A stretch of 64,000 nucleotides of DNA from Moraxella osloensis (GTDB lineage Bacteria > Pseudomonadota > Gammaproteobacteria > Pseudomonadales > Moraxellaceae). The stretch lies in contig NZ_CP014234.1 in the NCBI RefSeq assembly GCF_001553955.1, forward strand, positions 1,302,001 to 1,366,000, given 5' to 3'. Below are positions 56,241 to 64,000 of the stretch, piece after piece. The notes under the pieces were generated by a model, which saw only the letters and a program-made list of their open reading frames with translations, was not told the DNA's origin and made no database searches. A program made the translations under genes and the position numbers. How positions within the stretch are numbered: position 1 is the stretch's first letter; each line of letters starts with the position of its first letter.

Positions 56241-57500
56241 TTAAGCTGTTTGCTCGTACACTGGGTGTTTAGCGCAAATTGCTTGGACTTTTTCACGCAC
56301 TTCGCCGATAACGTTTTCGTCACCGCGGCTATCGAGCACATCACAAATCCAGCCAGCCAATTCTCTTACTTCCGCTTCACCAAACCCACGGGTAGTGACT
56401 GCGGGCGTACCAATACGCACCCCAGAAGTCACAAACGGTGATTTAGGGTCATTTGGTACCGCGTTTTTGTTGACGGTGATATGGGCATCGCCCAACCATT
56501 TATCCGCTTCTTTACCGGTGATTTCTTGTTTGATTAAGCTAATCAGCATTAAGTGATTTTCCGTGCCGCCCGAGACGATGTCATAACCACGTGACATGAT
56601 GACGTCTGCCATGGCTTTGGCGTTTTTAACCACTTGTTGTTGGTAGGCTTTGAAATCTTCGCTTAACGCTTCTTTAAAACACACAGCTTTACCCGCAATC
56701 GCGTGCATCAATGGACCACCTTGGTTGCCAGGGAACACAGCAGAGTTGAGTTTTTTCTCAATCTCTGGGTTGGCTTTTGCCAGGATTAAGCCTGAACGTG
56801 GACCGCGTAGGGTTTTGTGGGTAGTGGTAGTAGTAACGTCAGCGATTTGCACAGGGCTTGGATAAACCCCTGCAGCAACCAGTCCTGCTACGTGCGCCAT
56901 GTCGACCATCAAGTATGCGCCAACGCTGTCTGCGATGTCACGGAATTTTTGCCAATCAACCACTTGGCTATAAGCAGAAAAACCCGCGATAATCATTTTG
57001 GGTTGGTGTTCTTTGGCTAGGCGTTCGACTTCATCATAGTCGATGATGCCCGTTTCTTTGTTTAAGCCATATTGTACGGCTTTATAGTTGATACCAGAGA
57101 AGTTTACATGCGCACCATGCGTCAAGTGACCGCCATCAGCAAGGCTCATGCCAAGTACCGTATCACCCGCTTTTAATAAGGCTAAAAATACCGCGCTGTT
57201 GGCTTGGCTGCCGGCGTGTGGCTGTACGTTAGCGTAGTCTGCGCCAAACAATTCTTTGGCACGGTCAATCGCTAATTGCTCGACCACGTCAACATATTCA
57301 CAGCCACCGTAATAACGTTTGCCTGGATAGCCTTCAGCGTATTTATTGGTCAATTGGCTACCTTGCGCTTCCATCACCGCTGGTGAACAGTAGTTTTCTG
57401 AAGCAATCAGTTCAATATGGTCTTCTTGACGTTTGGCTTCATTGTCCATCGCTTGGGCAAGTTCAGCGTCAAACTGGTGAATAGTCACATTTTTAAACAT
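56241..57500 (-). CDS. glyA: Serine hydroxymethyltransferase
   Basis: This PLP enzyme interconverts serine and glycine and supplies one-carbon units on tetrahydrofolate. The 419-residue product shows [60 protein letters not shown] and [16 protein letters not shown]. The PLP-lysine region [19 protein letters not shown] has the Lys in HKT near 228. The C-terminal signature is [20 protein letters not shown]. Length and motifs are standard. Confidence 0.98.
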   Translation of the reverse strand: MFKNVTIHQFDAELAQAMDNEAKRQEDHIELIASENYCSPAVMEAQGSQLTNKYAEGYPGKRYYGGCEYVDVVEQLAIDRAKELFGADYANVQPHAGSQANSAVFLALLKAGDTVLGMSLADGGHLTHGAHVNFSGINYKAVQYGLNKETGIIDYDEVERLAKEHQPKMIIAGFSAYSQVVDWQKFRDIADSVGAYLMVDMAHVAGLVAAGVYPSPVQIADVTTTTTHKTLRGPRSGLILAKANPEIEKKLNSAVFPGNQGGPLMHAIAGKAVCFKEALSEDFKAYQQQVVKNAKAMADVIMSRGYDIVSGGTENHLMLISLIKQEITGKEADKWLGDAHITVNKNAVPNDPKSPFVTSGVRIGTPAVTTRGFGEAEVRELAGWICDVLDSRGDENVIGEVREKVQAICAKHPVYEQTA

Positions 57501-57699
57501 GGCAATTTCCTTTTAAGTGAGTCAAAAAATGGGCGGATAAAACCGAAAATATGGCTTAGTTTAGCATGGTTTGGTTTTTTTTAGTGAATAATCCAGCCAT
57601 TTGGCTGAATTTGTCCTATTACTTGTCGTCGGCTAATGACCTGACTGATATTGGTTTGAAAAACTCATTAATACAACGCGCCATCCAAAAAATTTTCAT

Positions 57700-57732
57700 A
57701 AAAAAAGACAGTTACCCTAACTGTCTTTTTTT
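57700..57732. terminator. Terminator downstream of ubiC
   Basis: AAAAAAGACAGTT pairs with AACTGTCTTTTTT around a 5-nt loop. It ends the leftward GNAT-ubiC transcript. It also lies upstream of glyA and would stop rightward read-through. Confidence 0.88.
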
Positions 57733-57749
57733 GGCTAACTATTTAAATA

Positions 57750-58355
57750 CTAGCGCACAGCAACCAATGGTTTTTGTACCCAGCCTTCGCCTTTATCGCT
57801 ACTGACATGAATCATGCCGTTTTCTTCTTCGCCCATAAGACTATTTTCAAATGCCGGTAAAAAAGTCTCACTAATCAAAAAATGCCTGCCCTGCCACTGG
57901 TAAAGGGTGGTGCGTCGCCAGCCTTGCGCTGTCACATCAATCCAGCGATTGGTCATCACTGCGCCATGCCGACGAAACAGTATATAGCCAATCGGTGTTG
58001 TGCCCAAATTCGCCAGTTTTCGCGCATTACCAATGAGGCTAGCAAACGGAAATACAGACCGCGCCACCACCCACGCCTCTTGATTAGGCTTGCCGAATAA
58101 TAAGGCTTCGCGTACCCATGCCGATTGGCTCACCCCAAGCGGTAACTGCAATTGGCGCTTTTCGCTCAGGGACAAGGTTTGCCGCCCTTCAAACGTCGGC
58201 TGTACGATGAGTTTATGCCGAGATAAAGCTTCAAATTTGGCGGTGAGCGACCCTGTTGACGTCAGCCAAGGGATGAGTTTCGGCGGTATCTGCTGTTTGT
58301 GTGCCACGCTCAAATGCGCGAAAGCTAAGTTTAGGTTTAAACCAACATTTATCAT
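57750..58355 (-). CDS. ubiC: Chorismate--pyruvate lyase UbiC
   Basis: UbiC makes 4-hydroxybenzoate from chorismate, the first committed step of ubiquinone synthesis. The 201-residue product has the family blocks PKLIPWLTSTGSLTAKFEAL, SAWVREALLFGKPNQEAWVVARSVFP (with the product-binding Arg), NLGTTPIGYILF and RRTTLYQWQGRHFLISETFLPAF (with the catalytic Glu). The length is a little above the E. coli enzyme (165). Its start overlaps the stop of the upstream acetyltransferase-like gene by one base (TAATG), so the two are translationally coupled. Confidence 0.92.
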   Translation of the reverse strand: MINVGLNLNLAFAHLSVAHKQQIPPKLIPWLTSTGSLTAKFEALSRHKLIVQPTFEGRQTLSLSEKRQLQLPLGVSQSAWVREALLFGKPNQEAWVVARSVFPFASLIGNARKLANLGTTPIGYILFRRHGAVMTNRWIDVTAQGWRRTTLYQWQGRHFLISETFLPAFENSLMGEEENGMIHVSSDKGEGWVQKPLVAVR

Positions 58356-59593
58356 TATTTTTTCAAAAACTCATTATCGGGTATTGTGCCTTGCGCGGCA
58401 CCGTCACCAAAAAATTGGCTTTTATAGGTGTCATTAAAAGGTAACGCGGTCATCGCATCGGCTTGATACGCCAATACAGCGTGCTGTTCGTGTTGACAAA
58501 ACTGGGCAATGGCAGGGGCAAACACCTTGTCGTAGACACGGTGTAGCGAATGAGTCAACACCGGATAAAAGCCGCGAATCAACTTGTGCTCCCCTTGGGT
58601 ACCGGGGTCAAAGTAGCGAAGGCCATGCTTGATAGCAAACTCAATGCCTTGGTAATAACACAGCTCAAAATGTAAACAATCATATTCTTCTAGGCAGCCC
58701 CAATAGCGACCATATAACGTGCTGATAGCGGCATCGTCATCGAAAAAAAACAAACTACAAGCCACGATATCGCCATGCGCGTTATGCGCTTGAGCGAGCA
58801 TCAGCTTGTCTGCCATAGTCTGCCCAACCTGCTTAAAAAACGCTAAATTCAAATACGGCTGCCGCCCTCTGACCAGATAGGTCATGGCATAGCATTGATA
58901 AAAAACTGCCCAATCCGCCTCGGTGATATCGTCACCGATTTTAACCTGACAACTTAGATTTTGTTTGAGCACCTTTTGGCGTTCAACCTTAATTGACTTG
59001 CGTTTTTTGGCAGTTAATGTTGCCAAAAACTCATCAAAATTGGCGCATTTTTTATCCTGTAGATTGCGATTTTGCCATAAAAACTGACAGCTTAGCCGCT
59101 CGCAAAGATTGGGCGCATTTTGCAACGCTTGGACATTTTTTGGGGAGAAAAACAGTCCGTGCCAAGTGGATGCTTGATAGCGGCTTGCCAATTCATCAAT
59201 CGCTTGTAGTAAGGTCTGATACAGTGACGCGGTTAATGACTTGCCTTGTGCCACCCAAATCCGCTCGCCGGTGACGGGGGTAAAGGGGACGCTTGTCACC
59301 AATCTTGGATAATAATTTCTACCATAGCGCTCAAAGGCTTCTGCCCAGCTAAAATCGAACACATATTCGCCTTGGTGATGCTTTTTGATAAACACGGGCA
59401 TCACGGCAATCAGTTGAGCGCTGTCATCGACAATCTGCACATACTGCACCCACCAATCGCTGCGCCCGCCAATCAGCTTTGCATCTATCAGCGCTTGCCA
59501 AAAATCAAAGGACATAAAGGGCGTATCAGGCGTCTGCCACTGTGTCTGTGAGCGCCAATCAAACTCAGTAGTAAATTGATAGTGATAGGACAT
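58355..59593 (-). CDS. GNAT-related (COG3146/DUF482-type) acyltransferase-like protein
   Basis: A 412-residue protein of the peptidogalycan/N-acyltransferase-like family. Supporting stretches are SYHYQFTTEFDWRSQTQW with PFMSFDFWQALIDAK at the start, CANFDEFLATLTAKKRKSIKVERQKVL near 195-222, VACSLFFFDDDAAISTLYGRYWGCLEEYDCLHFELCYYQGIEFAIKHGL near 280-328, and FDPGTQGEHKLIRGFYPVLTHSLH near 330-354. The last block is strongly conserved in this family, which is distantly related to FemAB/GNAT enzymes. The exact acyl donor and acceptor are unknown. It is coupled to ubiC. Confidence 0.85.
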   Translation of the reverse strand: MSYHYQFTTEFDWRSQTQWQTPDTPFMSFDFWQALIDAKLIGGRSDWWVQYVQIVDDSAQLIAVMPVFIKKHHQGEYVFDFSWAEAFERYGRNYYPRLVTSVPFTPVTGERIWVAQGKSLTASLYQTLLQAIDELASRYQASTWHGLFFSPKNVQALQNAPNLCERLSCQFLWQNRNLQDKKCANFDEFLATLTAKKRKSIKVERQKVLKQNLSCQVKIGDDITEADWAVFYQCYAMTYLVRGRQPYLNLAFFKQVGQTMADKLMLAQAHNAHGDIVACSLFFFDDDAAISTLYGRYWGCLEEYDCLHFELCYYQGIEFAIKHGLRYFDPGTQGEHKLIRGFYPVLTHSLHRVYDKVFAPAIAQFCQHEQHAVLAYQADAMTALPFNDTYKSQFFGDGAAQGTIPDNEFLKK

Positions 59594-59670
59594 ATGTCAG
59601 TATTATTGTAGTTGTATGAACGGATTATTATACCTTGTTTTTAGCCAAAAATACGGGCTTATCCTTTTAC

Positions 59671-59720
59671 GCAATCTGGCACAATCTGGCACAATCTGGC
59701 ACAATTTGGCACAATTTTGC
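59671..59720. repeat. Five tandem 10-bp repeats upstream of rluE
   Basis: Decamers at 59671, 59681, 59691, 59701 and 59711 follow ACAATCTGGC; the middle copies are exact and the outer ones have substitutions. The 10-bp period puts all copies on one face of the helix. Confidence 0.9.
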
Positions 59721-59870
59721 AAAATATGTATGGCGTTGGGCGGTGTGGTTTATAACGGTGACTTTATTGCAATAGCCAAATTGCAATAGCCAGGATTAGC
59801 GTTTACACTGAGTAACTTATCTGCTTGATGCACTTTAAGCTTTTTTTTCACTCACTTGTCATCCTCTACC

Positions 59871-60575
59871 ATGCCGACACTGATTTTATTTAACAAACCC
59901 TATGGCGTACTTAGCCAATTTCGCAGCGATGACAATAACAACTTTGCGACGCTCAGCGATTATTTTAGCGACAGAAGCTTACGCGTTGCAGGGCGATTAG
60001 ATGCCACTTCCGAAGGATTACTACTGCTAACCGCTGATGGGCAAGTCAATAAAGCCTTGACCCATCCACCCAAAGCCAATGCAGGCAAACAACAAGGCAA
60101 AACCTACTGGATACAAGTGGAAGGCGATGCAAGCGATGCCCAGCTACAGCAACTACAAACAGGGGTGCCACTCAAAGACGGTATCACCTTACCTGCCGAA
60201 GTTGTGCGGCTAAGCGAAGCACAAATTGCCGAGCATATTTGGCAAGCGCCGGACAAGATTGCCAAACGCAAAGTCACCACGTGGCTAGCCATCACTATTT
60301 TCGAAGGTAAAAATCGTCAAGTGCGTCGCATGGCGGCCCATGTGGGACTGCCCTGTTTGCGGCTGATTCGCATGGCATCAAGTGGCTTTAGCTTGGGGAA
60401 TTTAGAGGTTGGCGCATCCACACAAATACCGCTATCACCTGCCGATTTAAAGCGACTGGGTGTCCAACCTTTATCCGCGGCAACGACAAAACCACAAGCG
60501 CGCAAAAAACCTCGCGTTTTAATGCCTAAATCGCCACAATCAAAGCACCCAACAAGCCGGCGCAGGCAGCCATGA
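59871..60575 (+). CDS. rluE: 23S rRNA pseudouridine synthase RluE
   Basis: A 234-residue RsuA/RluE-family enzyme that modifies U2457 of 23S rRNA. Key motifs are LILFNKPYGVLSQF at the N-terminus, RVAGRLDATSEGLLLLTADG near residues 39-58 with the catalytic Asp in GRLDATSEG, LTHPPK, and the end block EGKNRQVRRMAAHVGLPCLRLIRMASSGFSLGNLEVG. The enzyme lacks an S4 domain, fitting RluE rather than RsuA/RluB. I use the ATG at 59871; a TTG at 59856 would add five residues. A basic Arg/Lys/Pro-rich tail (residues ~205-234) is an extension. Confidence 0.92.
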   Translation: MPTLILFNKPYGVLSQFRSDDNNNFATLSDYFSDRSLRVAGRLDATSEGLLLLTADGQVNKALTHPPKANAGKQQGKTYWIQVEGDASDAQLQQLQTGVPLKDGITLPAEVVRLSEAQIAEHIWQAPDKIAKRKVTTWLAITIFEGKNRQVRRMAAHVGLPCLRLIRMASSGFSLGNLEVGASTQIPLSPADLKRLGVQPLSAATTKPQARKKPRVLMPKSPQSKHPTSRRRQP

Positions 60576-60737
60576 GCAGACAGCCATTAGCCTCGTTAAT
60601 CAATATGTCAGCGGGTCTAATCGGTTAGAGTTAAATAAGTCAGCTAAATAAGTCGGTTCAATTCAAGTGAGTATATCGTCAAAATCGCTTGCGGTATGAG
60701 TTATACTATCTTCGCTTGTGGTCCTCGTCTTAACTTG

Positions 60738-60890
60738 ACTTCCTCCCCTTGCTAAAGCAAGGGGATTCCTTCTACAAGACGGTCAAGCCCGACCGCAAGA
60801 ATGTTCTTACTGGCATTGATATCTCTATCATGCCGTGTGCCACACGTTGCACAAGTCCATTCTCTTATTCCAAGCGATTTTCTACCTTTC
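60738..60890 (-). ncRNA. Predicted omega RNA (reRNA) of TnpB
   Basis: In characterised TnpB systems the guide RNA scaffold overlaps the 3' end of tnpB and the right-end hairpin, with the guide taken from DNA just past the element. By that precedent, the reverse-strand RNA from about 60890 to the hairpin at 60745-60764 is the scaffold, and sequence leftward from about 60737 is the guide. No transcript evidence is available. Confidence 0.3.
60745..60764. repeat. Right-end hairpin of the tnpB element
   Basis: CCCCTTGC at 60745-60752 and GCAAGGGG at 60757-60764 form an 8-bp perfect stem with a TAAA loop, a typical right end of IS605-type elements. The tnpB stop lies at 60752-60754. Confidence 0.85.
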
Positions 60891-61858
60891 GGACTATTGG
60901 CGGTGATTTCACCGCAACACGAACATCGCTGGGTCGTGTATCTCTCATTCACGATTTCAAAACGGCAACCTGCGTTCTCGCATTTGTAGGTCAGTTGTCG
61001 TTTCAGTTCAAACCAGCCTGCATCGTAAACCGATTTGGCGAGTTTGCCTTTTTTACTATTAAATTGATTACTCTGAATATCACCGACCACGATTAGCGCA
61101 TTATCTTTAACTAATTGGGTGGTGAATTTGTGTATCAGGTCTTGCCTTGTGTTTTTGATTTTGGCATGGATAGCCTTGATACGTTTTTTGTTGTTTGAGC
61201 GTTGGGCTATAGCTAATTGTTTTGCATATTTTAGCGTTTGCTTGATGGTGAGTTTGTCACCGCTTGAGGTAGTGGCACTGTCTTTAAGCCCTAAGTCAAT
61301 GCCTACGCTACCCGTTCCGCATTGTGTTTTAGGGTAGTCTTTGACGGTGATACAGGCATACCAACGGTTACGGCTATCTTGGACGATTTCTAGTGTGTTA
61401 ATTTGATATAGGCTAAGGTTGTAGCTGTCCCATAGGTCAATGATGAGCTTTTGCCCTTTAGCTAAACTAAGCTGTAGGGTTGATTTTAAGCCTTTTTTAC
61501 CTGTTTGGTGGGTGGCGATGTGTTTAATAGCCGATTGCTTGAATGGTAGCCAGCCTAATGATTTACGTTTTGAATTTGGGTTGTTGGTTCGCCAGTTTAG
61601 TTTGGCTTTTTTGAATTGGCGACGCGATTTGGCGTGGGTTTCATTGATGGCTTGGATAGTCTGACTGTGTAAGCCAAGTAGTTCACCACTACCTTTGGTA
61701 TATTCGTTTAAATCATACGCACTAAAGAATTTGCCAGTACGCTTAAGATGCTCGTAGCTTAACGCATTGACATAGTTCCATACGAAATTAACCAAACCAC
61801 TTAGGCGGTTAAGCTTTGCTGTGTGTTTATCTCGTATGCGTAGCTTGAGTGTTTTCAT
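60752..61858 (-). CDS. tnpB: RNA-guided endonuclease TnpB with atypical RuvC-II site
   Basis: A 368-residue TnpB (start at the ATG at 61858; MKTLKLRIRDKHTAKLNRL). RuvC Asp I is in SVGIDLGLKDSATT near residue 187 and Asp III is in HDRDINASKNIL near 344. A zinc finger is formed by CSCCGE and CATCGT. The usual RuvC-II pattern (VxEDL) reads VVGDIQSNQF near 258, with Gly in place of the Glu. A Glu in EIVNERYTTQRCSCCG near 302 could replace it; TnpB lineages with a relocated glutamate have been reported. No frameshift is present, so the protein appears intact. Confidence 0.93.
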   Translation of the reverse strand: MKTLKLRIRDKHTAKLNRLSGLVNFVWNYVNALSYEHLKRTGKFFSAYDLNEYTKGSGELLGLHSQTIQAINETHAKSRRQFKKAKLNWRTNNPNSKRKSLGWLPFKQSAIKHIATHQTGKKGLKSTLQLSLAKGQKLIIDLWDSYNLSLYQINTLEIVQDSRNRWYACITVKDYPKTQCGTGSVGIDLGLKDSATTSSGDKLTIKQTLKYAKQLAIAQRSNNKKRIKAIHAKIKNTRQDLIHKFTTQLVKDNALIVVGDIQSNQFNSKKGKLAKSVYDAGWFELKRQLTYKCENAGCRFEIVNERYTTQRCSCCGEITANSPKGRKSLGIREWTCATCGTRHDRDINASKNILAVGLDRLVEGIPLL

Positions 61859-61914
61859 GCAAATTATTTTAGCAAAATTTATGCAAGCGTTATAGTGTAC
61901 AAGTTGCCTTATAT

Positions 61915-61934
61915 CCACCGCCTAAAGTCGGTGG
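61915..61934. repeat. Left-end hairpin of the tnpB element
   Basis: CCACCG at 61915-61920 and CGGTGG at 61929-61934 form a 6-bp stem with an 8-nt loop containing CTAAAG. It is the second end structure of the element. Confidence 0.75.
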
Positions 61935-61952
61935 TTTTACGGCAACGGATGA

Positions 61953-61984
61953 TAAAAAGCACCTTATAAAAGGTGCTTTTTTTA
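61953..61984. terminator. Bidirectional terminator of the OmpA-type lipoprotein gene
   Basis: AAAAAGCACC pairs with AGGTGCTTTTT across a short loop with A and T tracts. It lies 55 bp after the lipoprotein stop and next to the left end of the tnpB element. Confidence 0.85.
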
Positions 61985-62038
61985 TCAATTCGCGGATGAA
62001 AATATCAGCTAGCTTGACTTGATTAGTTAACTGACTGA

Positions 62039-62689
62039 TTAGTTAACTGACTGTGGTGCAAGGATAATCATCTCTACACGGCGGTTTGGTTCATAGCTTG
62101 AGCCAAATTGTGTTGTCGCACCGCGACCAATAGCGCTGATACGGTTACTAGAGATACCACGATTGACTAAGTAATTAGCGACTGCTGATGCACGGCGTTG
62201 TGATAACGCTTGGTTTCTATTTGCATCACCTTCCACTGAGGCGTAACCATTTACTTGAATGTTAGTTTGGTTATAGTCACGTAGTGTGGTAGCTACTTTG
62301 TCTAACGTATTATAGAAGTTAGGTAGAATAGTAGAATCACCAACGCGGAAAGTTATCGCTTCTGGGATAGACAAGTTAATGTTATTAGTCACTGGGTCAC
62401 GCGTTACCGTTACGCCAGAACCTGCGGTTTCTGCACGAAGTTTTGCTTCTTGTTGCTGCATGTAGTAACCCACGCCTGCACCTAGTACACCACCGATTGC
62501 CGCATCACGACCGGTTTTTTCACCGCCCGTTGCTTTTGAAATACCCGCGCCTGCGGCTGCCCCTAATAGACCCCCCATAAGCGCTTTATTGTCGGTAATG
62601 CCTGTTGTTGTCGTACCAGTTGGCGTTGTTGCACAACCTGTTAAGATAACACCTGATGCTAAAGTAGCTGCTAATAATTTAGTACGCAT
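62039..62689 (-). CDS. OmpA-family lipoprotein (YiaD-like) with glycine zipper
   Basis: The 216-residue product has a signal peptide with lipobox VILTGC (Cys near 19) and a glycine-zipper segment (ALMGGLLGAAAGAGISKATGG...AAIGGVLGAGVGYYM, residues ~35-80). A C-terminal OmpA peptidoglycan-binding domain (~105-212) has NQTNIQVNGYASVEGDANRNQALSQRRASAVANYLVNRG and YEPNRRVEMIILAP. It should be anchored in the outer membrane and bind peptidoglycan, helping envelope stability. AAGGAGATT precedes the ATG. Confidence 0.94.
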   Translation of the reverse strand: MRTKLLAATLASGVILTGCATTPTGTTTTGITDNKALMGGLLGAAAGAGISKATGGEKTGRDAAIGGVLGAGVGYYMQQQEAKLRAETAGSGVTVTRDPVTNNINLSIPEAITFRVGDSTILPNFYNTLDKVATTLRDYNQTNIQVNGYASVEGDANRNQALSQRRASAVANYLVNRGISSNRISAIGRGATTQFGSSYEPNRRVEMIILAPQSVN

Positions 62690-63261
62690 GAGTAATCTCC
62701 TTTGAATTCCTCTAGTTATAATTACTTAGTTATAATTGTCACGCACCAACTTGTTGTTTTTATCTCATTTGCCAGATAAACCTGACAACACTCAGTTGCT
62801 TTGTGATTGAGCTCATTATGCAATAAACTTTTTCGTTATATGTAATGATTTGTCTTAAGGATGTTGTAGGATGGCATAATTTGTTACAAAATATTTTCAA
62901 GTATTCATTATCTATATTATTTATTTTTATATATTAAATGCTTCGTGATTTTGATGAAAACTGTGCTGGATGGTCAATCTATTATCCATAGCTTATTCAA
63001 TAACTTGTTAATTTTTAAAAAAATTTTTTGACAATTAACTTTACTGGGATGTATAGCGTAGCACCAATAAACCTGCAAGATTTGTGCTTGCCAGTGTATA
63101 AAAATTTATTAGTGAACATTTTTGACGTTTGCTAAACTAACACTTATTTTTACAATTAGCGAAGCTAAGTTAATAAAGCTAAGTGAATAAAGCCAAGTAT
63201 GTTTTTATGTCTCATTTAAATACGCTTTTTCAAGGAAGCTTTGTGGGAGTTAGAGCCAGAT
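62690..63261. other. Divergent intergenic region before the acyltransferase-like gene
   Basis: 572 AT-rich bp between divergent genes. Three imperfect 14-bp units (63161-63174, 63175-63188, 63189-63202; GAAGCTAAGTTAAT-like) form a tandem repeat. A 21-codon frame at 63207-63272 overlaps the start of the next gene but is not convincing. Promoters for both genes should be here. Confidence 0.5.
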
Positions 63262-64000
63262 ATGACAAATAACAATAAACCATCCTTGCTCAAAAACACG
63301 TTAAATAAACTGCGTAAAACATCATTACCTTTGGCGCAAAACGCCAGCTTAGCAATGGCGGTAGGGACCATTACCGGCAATTCAGTGCTGTTTAGTCTAC
63401 CGCTTTGGGCGATGGGCGCGGTAAAAACATTAACGGGTCATACATTGGCCGATAAATCCGTGTTAAAAATAGCCAATCACTGGATCAACACCAACAATCG
63501 CTTAATTGAAAATATCCTGCCCGATATTGATTTTCGCGTCAACCTGCCTGATGATTTGTCGGTTGATGGCAAATATATTTTGCTGAGCAATCACCAATCT
63601 TGGGTCGACACCACTGTCATCCAATATATCAGTGAAAACCGACTGCCATTAACGCGATTTTTTGCCAAATACGAGCTAATCTATATCCCCATTGTGGGGC
63701 AGGCCTTTTATTTTTTAGACTTTCCGATGATGAAACGCTACTCGAAAACAGCGATTGCTAAAAATCCAGCGCTAGAAGACCGCGATATCATCGAAGCCAA
63801 ACGCGCTTGTCAAAACTTACTCGACAAGCCTTTTACCTTACTTAACTTTATCGAAGGCACGCGGTTTACCGAAAAAAAACGTGATTTGCAACAATCACCG
63901 TATCAACATTTGCTAAAACCCAAAGCGGGCGGCATTGCACTTGCATTGGGTGCGTTGGGTGATGATCTAGACGCCGTGCTTGATATGACGATTGTGTATC
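63262..64000 (+). CDS. Lysophospholipid acyltransferase-like protein (YihG/PlsC type), partial
   Basis: The gene runs off the right edge; 246 residues are visible. The PlsC-type acyltransferase motifs are LLSNHQSWVDTTVIQ near residue 110 (His and Asp of the HX4D catalytic pair) and LLNFIEGTRFTEKKR near 193 (Glu-Gly-Thr-Arg block). The subgroup resembles E. coli YihG, a membrane acyltransferase related to 1-acylglycerol-3-phosphate acyltransferases. An N-terminal hydrophobic stretch (LAMAVGTITGNSVLFSLPLWAMGAV) suggests membrane association. The start ATG lacks a strong ribosome binding site. Confidence 0.87.
   Translation, partial: MTNNNKPSLLKNTLNKLRKTSLPLAQNASLAMAVGTITGNSVLFSLPLWAMGAVKTLTGHTLADKSVLKIANHWINTNNRLIENILPDIDFRVNLPDDLSVDGKYILLSNHQSWVDTTVIQYISENRLPLTRFFAKYELIYIPIVGQAFYFLDFPMMKRYSKTAIAKNPALEDRDIIEAKRACQNLLDKPFTLLNFIEGTRFTEKKRDLQQSPYQHLLKPKAGGIALALGALGDDLDAVLDMTIVY

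Larger units (their letters stand above)
60735..61945 (-). mobile_element. Solitary IS200/IS605-type tnpB element (IS1341-like), no tnpA
   Basis: The element has a tnpB gene flanked by hairpin ends and no tyrosine transposase gene. The 3' end hairpin (CCCCTTGC/GCAAGGGG, 60745-60764) contains the tnpB stop codon. The 5' end hairpin (CCACCG/CGGTGG, 61915-61934) lies ~57 bp before the gene start. Exact cleavage sites are uncertain. The element sits between rluE and a terminator of the next gene, and could be moved only in trans by another copy's TnpA. Confidence 0.78.

Noticed and set aside
63207-63272. A 21-codon frame before the acyltransferase-like gene, as a possible leader peptide
   Set aside because: It has no regulatory-type codon run and no adjoining attenuator-like hairpin, so there is no support for a leader role.

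Overview
This 64 kb window is chromosomal DNA of a gammaproteobacterium, most probably a Moraxellaceae member of the Moraxella/Psychrobacter type (Moraxella osloensis-like). The evidence is gene order (tpiA-secG-tRNA-rimP-nusA-infB-rbfA-truB, ampD-murJ, divergent fur/bamE), moderate AT richness and protein character. The species is inferred, not proven. Most of the window is housekeeping sequence; accessory material is limited to two insertion elements, two decayed genes and a few family-specific genes.

Layout. 1-2.5 kb: type IV pilus genes pilC (cut by the window edge) and pilB. 2.9-12.2 kb: tpiA, secG, tRNA-Leu(GAG), initiator tRNA-Met and the translation operon rimP-nusA-infB-rbfA-[DUF4105 gene]-truB. 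12.44-13.59 kb: a complete insertion sequence with inverted ends and a TTAA target duplication. 13.6-19 kb, all leftward: gshB, a lipoprotein, pyrE with a repeat-built N-terminus, an unknown gene, an SDR-like gene and nadC. 19-24.3 kb: the envelope pair DUF3999 and DUF2339. 24.5-28.3 kb: ampD-murJ, fur, bamE, rnfH. 29.7-33.3 kb: a TerD/AIM24/TerD group with a DUF475 (TerC-like) membrane protein. 33.6-45.5 kb: lysO, an old yellow enzyme, a stub of an iron alcohol dehydrogenase, a GAF hybrid histidine kinase, tcdA, tatD, prfC, an AI-2E family permease, slyD and csbD. 45.9-50.9 kb: prc, proS and a DUF4230 gene. 51.3-56.1 kb: a signalling cluster made of a receiver-like protein, the remains of a small GTPase gene, a Cache-type histidine kinase and a double-receiver regulator. 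56.2-64 kb: glyA, ubiC, a GNAT-like gene, rluE, a solitary tnpB element, an OmpA-type lipoprotein and the start of a lysophospholipid acyltransferase-like gene.

The least expected observations are: (1) remains of an MglA-like small GTPase, recognisable by its LYGTPGQERF motif, carrying two in-frame stops and a frameshift, between a receiver-like protein and a two-component system; (2) a TnpB whose usual RuvC-II glutamate is glycine, with a candidate replacement glutamate elsewhere; (3) in-frame 15-bp repeat growth inside two essential enzymes, TpiA and PyrE, along with many 10-17 bp tandem duplications in intergenic DNA; (4) the 5' stub of an iron alcohol dehydrogenase; (5) a TerD-AIM24-TerD-DUF475 stress cluster. 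I see no CRISPR array, prophage, rRNA gene or replication origin. Where the first possible start codon is TTG or GTG and a better ATG with a ribosome binding site lies downstream, I give the downstream start.
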